DNA of 64,000 nucleotides from Trachythela sp. YZ-2020. Taxonomy: Eukaryota > Cnidaria > Anthozoa > Malacalcyonacea > Clavulariidae. Shown one piece after another: positions 24,601 to 36,600 of the stretch. Both the position numbers and the translations under genes were made by a program. Below the pieces are notes generated by a model. It worked only from the letters and a program-made list of their open reading frames with translations. It was not told the DNA's origin and did no database searches. The stretch lies in assembly GCA_016169945.1 (NCBI GenBank), contig JADLSH010000393.1, positions 8,903,501 through 8,967,500 of the forward strand, given 5' to 3'. Numbering within the stretch: position 1 is the first letter of the stretch; the number at the start of each line of letters is the position of its first letter.

Positions 24601-27600
24601 GAAATAGAACACAGATAATTTATAATTGAAATGTCGAACATTCCGAAAATCTTTGATCAGACAACAAGTGTTAGCAAACGTTGACATGATCCAATGTCGT
24701 CGTTGTTGAAAGAAACCATCGAATGTTTCAGGACATAAAGTCGAAACTTCAGCCAAGGAACAGTAGTCTAACAACCAGCCTGCTTTTAACAACAAACTAC
24801 TCAACCAGCGGTCTTCACCTACATAAACGATTGACACAAATAAGTGAAGTAATATAAACTTATATATATATATAGTCAAATCTGCAGACATGCATGTTTC
24901 GCCGTTCAACGGCTCGTCAGTGCAGCTTGTAACGCAGTCCAGATGCGAGTGACTTCGTATTTATACACCATACTCTTGCCCTCACCAAGCGCATGTGGTA
25001 CAATACTCAGACACATGCGCATCCAGACATGCGGACGTCTTCAAATAGTATATAGAGAGTTGAAACCGTATATAGGGAACTCAGCTGTGCAGCGAGCTCA
25101 ACTTCTTCCCTGCGAATATTTTGAACGGATTAAGAAGTTCAAAACGTATATACAGACAGATCAAACCCCACGATGCGAGCCACTTAGAAGACGTTTCTGA
25201 CAATCTCGCGAATAAACCGTACCGTTTTTATATTGAAAACATACCTAAGTCTTTTCTGATGTAGTCAGCTCCATTCTCTGTTTGTCTTGAGAAGACTGGA
25301 ATTACTTGAGATAAAGCTTTGAGACGGAAAACACTGAAACAGCCAGTACAGTACAAGAGTGAACCAATCACACTGTTCGCTGCCTAAAGCAAATACATAC
25401 TTAAAGTGAAATAGTAATTAAAGGCTTCCCGATTTGAAAAAAAAACATTCAATATGGTGCAAGAAGGATATTGATGTAGATGGAAATTTCGAGCGAAAGC
25501 TATATACATATTTTAGACCTAACCATGACGAGCAGTTACAAAAATGCAACTATATAGGCCCTTTGCGGTTCCCGTGCAACTTATTTTTCATATTGAGCAA
25601 TTCTGGTGTTACCATATAAATACGGGTTTTTTTGGCTCAATTTCCATATTAACAACCTAATACTAACCATAATCCTAACCCTAATGCTAAACTCGACCCT
25701 AACCTCGACCCTAACCTCGACCCTAATCCTAACCCTAATCCTGTGACGTAATAATTTCTGGAAAGTAATATGGAAAGTCAAGATGTTTTTTCTGCATCTC
25801 ACTCGATTGAAATTGATGTAGAAGGTTTAGGTGGATGGATATTTCGAGTGAAATATTATATACAATAGTTTAGACCTGAACGGGAACGGCTGCGAAAAAT
25901 GCAACTCTAAGTCCTCCGACAGGAATTGAATCTGCGGCCCTGCGATTCCGGTGCAGCGCTCTGACCATTGAGCTACAGAGTCCAGTTGTCAATGAAGCGT
26001 TAACCACAAGTTCATGTATATATAGATGCGGGTAAGTCATATTGAAATCACCCGGTTTTTAGTTCTTCTGTATTTCAAATTGAACAACATGCAAGCTTTG
26101 TAGAAGCTTTTCACTTTTGCACTACTATATTCTCAGGAGTTTTATGTCTACCTAATTATACAACAAGATGGCATTTCTTTGGTCAACTAAAAGGTCTTTG
26201 CTATTATTCTCAACGTTATTTTTTCAAATCGGCATTTTCGTTTAACTATAAACAATGGCTTTTAGTAGCTACTGTTAAAATATAACGTTCTTGCATTGAT
26301 TTCATATTTTAAAAGATTCGTATTTTAAAGCTTCAGGAATTCATATTTCCTTCGTGTTTTATCAATGCGTTTTCGCAAGAGTATTGAAATATATCAATTG
26401 TAATAAGATAACTAAACTAACCTTAACTAACCAATGCCATATAGCGTATTCATACACTTGATACCAGACGACAGGTCCAGAGCCCTCGGCAAATACACGA
26501 CATGTCGCAGCACCAACAGAAGGTTTACGTAGCATGAGGTCCAGTAATTTCTCAATGGAAGAATATGTGAACGAAACATCCATGTCACAAGTCAGGAAAT
26601 ACGTATTTGCAGGATCTAACAAATAGGTTGAGAAATGGTAAATTTCTGCTATAGGTACGCACTACATCTCCTCCACACAACCACACTTCAATCTTATACA
26701 GCGTTCAATTTTACTGTATCAATATTAATGCATGTGTTCTTACGGATTATCATCACCATTATATTCAGAACTGTTTTTCTAGCCATGGCAATTGAATGCG
26801 CACTTAGATATAGGCTAAAGACAATACATTCTAAAGGTGTGAATAACTAAAAAATTTAACATTTTTATACCAGTTGCTATGTCTAGCTTCGCCACTGGGT
26901 TAAAATTTAAAACAAATGAAATAATCACATTTTCTGTCATCTGCGTGTAAAGATGGCGAGAATTTCTACCCGTCTACAAGTAAACGCTTAAATGTTCGCA
27001 AACGCGAAGAGGGCAATAAAGGACATCGTGAGCAACAGCAATTGAATATTTGAATATATATTTACAAACTTTTATTACAGCAATGCAGTAGAAAATAGGG
27101 ACGAGGTGAACGTACACAAGTTTACATAAACCAAAGATACAGCAGAACACGTGGCCACACCATGTCGTGTCTTGCTACTCGCGAAGACGATATTTTCCCC
27201 AAACTACTTTACATCGATTTTGCAAGAGAACATTAAACTCGCACTTGCTATACGAGCGCCTGCCACACCCAAAAACTGGGCTGCCAGATCGTGTCAGTGT
27301 TTTCAAAAATGTTCGTTTTCGCGTTTGCCCGAGCAGTAAAAACCCTATTTGAGAATGCCTGGTCTTTATGTTTCCATTTTTGCTACAATTTTCATCGCTA
27401 TGTTGTGGACGAAAGGACGAACAATGATAAAACGAAAAGAGAAATGAATACTGGCTTGAAGTTTTCAATGAATTAATCAGAAAGTAAAGAATATAAAGAA
27501 GATAGAACAAAATTTGTACACAAACCGTGAATCGAGTCTCTTTTCGTGTCAATTATCCACGACATTATCATCATTTGACTCCATCTTTTACCTTGTTTCA

Positions 27601-30600
27601 CCTAGTGTGTAGAGAATAATAAGTTAATAGACATTATTCATGTTTCACCTGGTGTGTAGAGAATAATAAGTTAATAGACATTATTCATGTTTCACCTGGT
27701 GTGTAGAGAATAATAAGTTAATAGACATTATTCATGTGTCACCTGGTGTGTAGAGAATAATAGACATTATTCATGTTTCACCTGGTGTGTAGAGAACAAT
27801 AGAAATTATTCACGTTTCACCTGGTGTGTAGAGAACAATAGACATTATTCATGTTTCACCTGGTGTGTAGAGAACAATAGACATTATTCATGTTTCACCT
27901 GGTGTGTAGAAAACAATAAGTCAATAGAAATTATTCATGATTCACCTAGTGTGTAGAGAACAATGGACATTATTCACGTTTCACCTGGTGTGTAGAGAAC
28001 AATATAAATTATTCATGTTTCACCTGGTGTGTAGAAAACAATAAGTCAATAGAAATTATTCATGATTCAGCTAGTGTGTAGAGAACAATAGACATTATTC
28101 ATGTTTCACCTGGTGTGTAGAAAACAATAAGTCAATAGAAATTATTCATGATTCAGCTAGTGTGTAGAGAACAATAGACATTATTCATGTTTCACCTGGT
28201 GTGTAGAAAACAATAAGTCAATGGACGTTATTCATGTTTCACCAAGTGTGTAGAGAGCTATAGACATTTCTAAGATTTTTTCGGCATCTCGTTCGATAGG
28301 ACTAATAGTGGAAGGTGTTTGTAGATGGAATAGTTGGAAATCAGGAGCAGTTGCGAAAATGAAATGTTAGGCCCTCTAGCAGGACCTGTGACCGGAATCG
28401 CATTAAGCAATGATAAAAATTATTGTCTTTAGTTCTTACCTTGAGAGGATTTTTAAAATGCAGATAAACGAGCATTCCATCTTCCAGTGTTATCAATATT
28501 TCACTACCATATGCCATTTTTATCTGTTGTGTCATGGTAGAATTATTTAACATCTCTTTACAAAGATCGATAAAACATTGCGCATACGTATTTAATGACC
28601 CTGACACTGTGAAGGCATCGTCCACGACAACGTGGGTTTCAATACTGTTGTACTTCCGGTTGGTGTTGTTAATACGTGACAAACATTTCAAGTATTGCGC
28701 CATTATCTTGGGATCTTCCCGGTACATGGTGGTACATAGGAACACTTTAGCTTGACTGTGCGGATATACGTGTACAAATGGACTTGGTGTAGAGGAATCC
28801 TCTCGGTTCAGAATCAAATATTGTTCTAGGAATATTCCTAAAAATATGAGGTATTATATTATAGGTAGGCTTAATCTTTCTCGTCGCAATCAATGGTCTG
28901 ACGCAGTGCGATATTCAGTCGTCTGATGATCGTCGTCTTGCGTGAAATCAACTGTGGTTGATGTAAAAACACCTAATATACTATTTTCTCTATATACCGA
29001 ATTCATAACCGGCACAAAACGCAATTTCTTGCTTCCTTGTGTACATCTAGGAATAAAGAATATACTTACCGTTGTAAGTGTGAGGAATTAAGAATAGGTC
29101 TTTCTCTGGAACCATTGTTTCTTCTTGTCCTTTCCAAATATATAACACCACATACGCCAAAAGACCAATCCAAAGCATCGCAGCTATAATGAGCACGTGA
29201 TAATGATGTATACCTATGACGTAACCACAAGATGAGCGGATAGTCGAAGACTCGCATGACCAATGTGCCGATGACAGAAATATTGTAACTGGAGTGACAA
29301 GTAACAAAGGTAAAGCGAATGCTTGACGTTGTATACCAACCATACAAGATAGGCAGCCCAAGAGATATACTCCGAAACTACAAAGAATATTCACCCATAT
29401 ATAGTTAGTGAATACTCCAAGACCGTTAGTGATTTGATAAGCATAAACATCATATAGACTGACAACCTTGTAGAAATGACAGAAAAATACGCAGACAAAT
29501 GGAGTTGTTATGAACTTGATAGCGCTGTTTATAACTCCAGATTTTCTTGTAGCTCGACTGTAAAACGAAGAAGATAAAACATCAAATTCTGTCAAACGGT
29601 CTGTGCTAGAATTCACATCTCCTTCATTGTTCGACAACGGATTATAATCTCGAGATTCTGTTTGAGATTCAGCACAAGATCGAAGCTGCAAATTTCGCAG
29701 TGGTGAAAACCAAGCGCAGTTAAGTAACACTAGGGATGCAGGTAACGCTGTTCTTTCTTTAATTCCAGTAAACTAAAACGAAAATAAATCATTATATTGT
29801 ATAATGTATAACTGTTGTATGCGAGTTCTGATCCAACGGAAATCGTAATTGAATTATCATATCTGGAAAATATATTTGGTTTTGCTCAGACCCTCAATTT
29901 GCCTTTTTCAAATGTCTTTCAAAGTGCGTAAAAACAAAATTTGCGCGTGCAATTATAAAGTATACATGATTGTATATGTATGTATATTTTCTATATTGAG
30001 TATGATTCTTTATGATTCTCCCATAAAGAATGTGTAAAAATTAATAATGTTCCTCGATCTTTTTGCTAAGACAAATGTTCCTATTTCTTTTTAAAACCAT
30101 TTCAAACCTTAAAAATGCTATATAAAGCAAAAATTTCTACCAATGTCAGTCAAAAAGGTTATCTGATTTCCGTTTTCATTTCTAACACTGACAAAATATA
30201 CTCAATTCAATATTATTTTTAATAATAAAAAGGAAGTCGTTGGTTGGCTGGATAGTATTGGGAACTATTTTATCTCCAAAAAAATTTATAGAATCAATTC
30301 TAAAATAGATCAATAGAATGAATTCTTCGCCAAAAATATAGAACTTGCATACCTTGTATATTCCCCATGCCAGAGCAGCCAGATCTAAACATACTGTAAC
30401 CAAAGCTAGGATATTCAGTGGAGATCTGCGCTCATTTTCTCTGCCAAAGAAATTCTTTAATGCAGGCAAAATGAATACCGTATTAGTGTAGAGAATTAAT
30501 TCAGTAGATGATAGATCTGGCAGGGTCAGGACGGCGATGCCGAAATAACATATACCAAAAACTTCCAAAAGAGAAACCAATATACCCTAAAATAGAAATT

Positions 30601-33600
30601 AAAATGTGTTGTTGTACGCTTGTAGTATACTTAAATCCCCATTGGCTCGGTAACTCGTTGGTAGCGCAAAGTCTAAACCCAAAGACCCAAATTATTCGTT
30701 CTTCTCTATAGTGTCAGAATTAATATGAGAAGTTTTTTTATATCTCTGACCATGATTCTATGATACTATATTTACCCAATTTTCCGTGTTTCCATTGAGA
30801 TAGCTCTCTCTTCCGCATGCACAGCCACCTTAAGCATTTACAAATAACCGGCTTACATGAAGTTTACCCAACTAGCGAAGTGAGCGCGCCGCAGGGAGTG
30901 GTGGGTAATGAGTAACATGTGAGAAATTAAGTTTGGGAGAAATTAAGAATTGTTGAGTGGAAAAACGAGCCCGAAGAGCGAGTGTTTCCAAGGTTCAGGA
31001 AACTGAGTTCGTGAATTTGAATGCCCGCATCCAAGTCGCGCCCGCATCCAAATCACGACCCTGACGGCGCACGGCCCTCGCCCCAACCATAAGTAGTAGT
31101 AGTGTAGTAGTAAATCACACGCTAGTCCCGTCAACTTTAGCTGATTTCCACGAGGGGCGTGTGCGTTATATAATTATTGCATGACAAAAAGAATCAATAG
31201 TTACATATCAGTGACATATCCCAGTTCGCGACCTTCCCGGCTCATAGCTAGTTTTTGCACTTACAAATTTTACCAACTGTAATTACCGTGATTGGTAATC
31301 CGTTGTTTAGCTAGACCAGGCATAACGTACTCAACATCTGCTTAATACCTAATTGAACCTTACATGTTTTATGTTAATATTAGAATATCTTAAAATGAGA
31401 ATGCCGTAAACATAGCCTTTACGGGCCCATAAACGGTTTACTAAAGAATGCCCGGAAATCGGAAAAGAATGCCCACGGGGAAAAATTTTATTACTTACGA
31501 CAAAAATCACCTCTTTAATGGAAAGTTTGAATGATTTTTCTAATATTTAGCAGCGTCCACATTGCAAAGCCAAAGAACGGATTATTTTAACGTTGCTGGG
31601 TTTGGAGAAAAAAATTATCACAAGGCAGTTCCACAGCTAAAAGCTATCACTGCGACGGCAATTGTTAACATTGCTAATGTCGAAATTTGTTTAGTGTATT
31701 ATTGGATTGGTTTGCTAAATTTCAGTTGTAGAAATACACTTTTAGTAACAGCACTTTAAATCTATGAATGTTAAATTATTGTAAGGCATTATGTTGGGAA
31801 TAATCGTAATTAACGTAATTTTCCCCGGGCATTCCCGTTAGAAAAAAATTAGAAAAAAATTCAAACCTTCCATTAAAAAGAGGTGATTTTTATCCTAACT
31901 ACGCTTGCGCAATTTTCCCACGCGCATTCTTTTCCGACTCCCGGCCATTCTTACATTCAAACATCGTCAATTCGCAATTCGTTATAAAAGATGTCAAACT
32001 AATGTTTGCATGGCACAAGGTGAGAGAGGACATCTTGTGTATCAGCCTATCAGGACACCAAGATAATAGGAGAGGAACAGGCAGACATATAATATATATT
32101 AAATGGCTTGCAATTTGGTTCATCAATTACAAACTCGCCCTCCTCAATTAGTAACTTCAAACTTCAAAGTAAAACTAACACTTGAATCGTGTTACATTAC
32201 ATTCAAAACGTGTTTTACCAAATCACATTAATTTCATTCATTTGGTTTTGAGAAAAGTATATTCTGTGTCTGCGATAATATCTTGAACGGTGGTGTCAGT
32301 TTAGCTAGCGTCTATACACGATAAGCTGCGGCCGTGCGGGTCTTAATTTCAACAAGATCTTCGACGTTTCGAACGAAGGCCCTTCGTCGGGAAGTTCGTA
32401 GACGTAGCATGATGCATGGGTCGGGGAAGAAACTTTTGTAGTGTATACAAAAGCGATCATGTGATAAAGAAATAAACCAATCAGATGGATTTAGTCAAAA
32501 CAAACTATAAACAATATATGGAAATCACATTTATATATATTATATAATTATATTAACATGGTCATGGAAGAAAAGGCATTGACAGCAGACATTGACAGAT
32601 ATTCTACATCTCACCACATCTCATAGTACATTAATTCCGTATTTTTTCCTATTCATGAATTTTTCATCTTTTCTTCCATGTTAATATATTTTGTAATGTG
32701 ATTTCCATATATTGTTTTGACTAAATCCATCTGATTGGTTTATTTTTATGACGTCATTGCTTTTGTATACACTATAAAAGTGTGTGATCCCTGACAGCCC
32801 GACCTACACTACTAACTTCTGGCTTTTGCTCGAAACGTTGAAGTTCTTGTTGAATTTTTCAAGTAGTTTGATCCTAAAGACCTGCAACTTATAAAGTATA
32901 TTCTGTAAGGTAACATTGTTTCCTTGGCCGTGTTAATTCACATGCGGAGAAGTACAAACCAGGCATAATTTACCAGAAATATTTGCCTGTAGAGTAAATT
33001 ACTTCTGAGTAAATAGTTCAATTACAACAAACACTGGCTATTGTATGTTCATAGACATGAAGCTTGAAAACAAAGTTTGCGAATCACACCTATGCCAAAA
33101 ATGTTTCTTGTTTCTCAGAGAGAAAATTATGTGTACAATAATGTTTTCAAGGGTATAGGCAAACAAGATCTTCTGATGTTTCTGCAACAATGCTTCTAGT
33201 TTGCTCAGGCCTTTCATTAGACATATAGTCTTGCCACTAAAACATTGAAAATTATAAGGCCGCTAAAGCATGATATTTAATTAAAGATTTTTTAGAGGGG
33301 GGGTTCCCTCTCCACCCCACCTTACACATCCAACTCTTGACTCTAACCTGGGTTTGTCATCCTAACCAAAACACAAACTCAACCACCAACCTGGACCTTG
33401 GTGAATAAAGGGTTAATCAAACATTCATTAAGTGCTGCAACGGTCTTTCATACGAGATGGTTAACCACTTCACAAAAATCAGGGATGTTTTCAAGCACTT
33501 TTCTACTACCGGTATACGGCAAAAATACTCAATCTTCAATTGAGTTTTGAAACTCAATCTTCCAACGTAATGAATCTTTTTCCCAAATCAGTCAATTATC

Positions 33601-36600
33601 CGGACGAAATTAAGCTGTAAAAGGAAGAAAATATTCGATTCTAGGTAATAGTTTTCCATACTCAAGAGATAACGACAACTGTAACGAGGACCAATTCCAT
33701 GCAGGATCACCGGAAATGCATTATGGGGCTTCTGAAATTCAAAATTTTCTGGGGGAGCATGAACTATACAGAAACTTTCGAGACTCAATCTTCTGTTTTC
33801 CGAAAAAACGGTAGTAGACCTAAATGCTTGAAAATATCCCTGAAAAATACAGTAGGAAGTTCTCCCAGCCTCGCAATTCAGACATTAAAGACATTGATTC
33901 TCATATATCCCATGCCTCATAATGTCCCAATATCCAAAATCCCTTGGTTTTCCCTGCTTTTTTGTCTTAATTTTATCCATTCAGATTTTGAGGTTCTGTG
34001 GGTCAGTCTTAGACCGAAAGGACTACCTCGGGACGTCCCTTGTATGGTACTCGGTACTCGGTAGTCGGTACCGTGTATCACCCGCCAGATGCCGATGACA
34101 GCGCCATGCTTAACTATTTATCCACGTCACTTACTTCAATACAGAGTTGTTATCCTGCCTGTGGCTTAATGTTGACAGGCGATTTTAACCGCTTGAAAAT
34201 TAACCGCCTCCTGACTCAATTCAAGATGAAACAAATGGTTCACGCGTCCCAACTAGAATTGATCAAATTCTCGATTTAATACTCACTAACTTACATTCAC
34301 TCTATGAAAAGAATTCCGCTGTAAGTTATCCACCTTTTGGCCTGTCTGACCATAACGTGATTATCCTCAACCCTAAACGAAGACCCATTCAACCTGGCAG
34401 CCGGAAACCTACAAGCAGCCTACCAAGAAACGCGAATTGGGGAGATATTTTAGCTCAATTGATTGGTCTGTTTTAGACCATGTAAAATCAAGCAAAGATA
34501 AGTTTCAGCTACTCGCGGATTTAATTCATGTTGATCTTGACATTATCACGTCTGTTAGGAAAATTAAGCTACATGTGAATGACCCTCCATGGTCACACAA
34601 GAACTAAAGAAACTAATCAAAAATCGTCAGAAAGCATTCTCCAACGGTAATACTTCCCTTTATAAATTCTATCGCGAAAGGAAAGTGTGTCGGGAAAGTT
34701 CTTTTCATTAAAGGTCGAACATCTTAAACAGACGAAGCCTGTACAGTGGTGGAAAGAGGTGAACAAGATAGCCGGTATGGTACCCTCCATGGGTTGCGAA
34801 GACCTACGTATACAGTTACACATACATAACATATGTATGCCGGTTGTTCAAAAGCCGGTTAACTTAACCCAGGATTAGCGCTAACCCAGGGTTAAAAATC
34901 CTTAACCCTGGGTTAGCTAATCCTGGGTTAATTTGGCGTTGTTCAAAGGTCGGTTAGCGGTGCGATTAGTTAACCCTGGGTTAAGACATTTAACCCAAGA
35001 ATAAATCTATGTTAAAATATATATCTAATATAAGAACGTTTTTGATTGGCTGAAAAGCGTGCGTCAAAACATTAAGCAACTGAAATTCAACTATTCAGAC
35101 ATGAATTTGAGCATTTTAGAAAGTTCCGAGATAAAATTAAATAATACTTGATCAAAACCGTTTATATAGACCAAACAAATGAGAAATAGAACATATAAAA
35201 TTAAATTTGCTCATTATAAGCCATAAATTTTGGAATTTTAGGCAGTACTTGAATAATTAAATTTGAGAACAAAATTAGACTTATGGCAGCCAATCAAATG
35301 AAATTCCATTTTTTTGAAGTTGAAAAACAATTGTCAACGCATGCGTAATTGCGTATTGCAGAAGATCCTAACAAAACATGAAAATAGAAAAATGAAGCCA
35401 AAGCAAAGTTGTTTTACAGCTTTTAAAAACAATGTTTGTTAGTAATACACTGAGTCTGCAGGCATTAGATGTGCAAAAACTTGTGATGTTCAAGAAAAGC
35501 AAATGGGATCTTGTAAATTAAAACTGCTGACAACCGAATTGTTTGGCAAAAGAAAAAGAGTTCTGAGTAAATATGTTTTTCGAACAAACCCGAAGGTGTA
35601 CAAACAGCAAGTTGTTTTTGGTGGCAATATTGAAAGATGGCATTTCAAAGCTTTCGTGAGGTAATTCGTTTTACTGCATTGTACAATATCATGTTTACGG
35701 CTTTATGAATTATGCCAAACAGAAAACTATATTTTGAAAACCATTTTAATAGCTATAGGCGTAGTACTTCTATTGTAAAATTGGCCGAAGACCGACGTAG
35801 TCTACAGTATTATTAACTATGATGTCCATGCTTAGACCATGACAATCTCAATTGTTTAATGATCGTAAAATTTAACGCCAGCATGTATAGGTAAAGCAAC
35901 TCAATGGGCTCGTACAGGACGAATAAGAATCTTAAGAATATTCAAAGACTTAGAATTTACTGTTTGAGGTTGGTTTTCATCCATAACATATTTGTACACT
36001 CTTTGTTTCACCGAGATTTTTGTGTGTTTACGTGTTTTCCACTCCTTTCGACGTCCATTTTTACGAGTTAATCGGCCGATTAGCAAGTTAATCCACCTAG
36101 CGAGGTGGGTTAAATTTAACCCACTGTTTAACCCTGGGTTACGGTTAATCTAGCTTTGAACAACGCAAACAAACCTAAGGTTAAAATTTAACCCTAGGTT
36201 AGGAAAATTTAACCCTGGGTTAGCGTTAACCGGCTTTTGAACAACCGGCCCCTGGCTGTGGCTTAATGTTGACAGGCGATTTTAACCGCTTGAAAATTAA
36301 CCGCCTCCTGACTCAATTCAAGATGAAACAAATGGTTCACGCGTCCCAACTAGAATTGATCAAATTCTCACTAACTTACATTCACTCTATGAAAATAATT
36401 CCGCTGTAAGTTATCCACCTTTTGGCCTGTCTGACCATAACTTGATTATCCTCAATCCTAAACGAAGACCCATTCAACCTGGCAGCCGGAAAATACAAGC
36501 AGCCTACCAAGAAACGCGAATTGGGGAGATATTTTAGCTCAATTGATTGGTCTGTTTTAGACCGTGTAAAATGAAGCAAAGATAAGTTTCAGCTACTCGC

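Larger units (their letters stand above)
24870..25200 (-). mobile_element. Hammerhead-bearing retroelement remnant (Penelope LTR or retrozyme type)
   Basis: A repeat in chitin synthase intron 7 carrying a complete hammerhead motif with a TATA-like box upstream on the same strand. This arrangement is known from Penelope-like element LTRs and from metazoan retrozymes. No Penelope RT or GIY-YIG frame was found, and the outer limits are approximate. Confidence 0.5.

Noticed and set aside
27175..27552. 125-codon minus-strand frame
   Set aside because: Out of frame with exon 5 and without recognisable features.
27602..28262. CRISPR-like array
   Set aside because: Units are contiguous near-identical repeats with no unique spacers, in animal DNA; it is a minisatellite.
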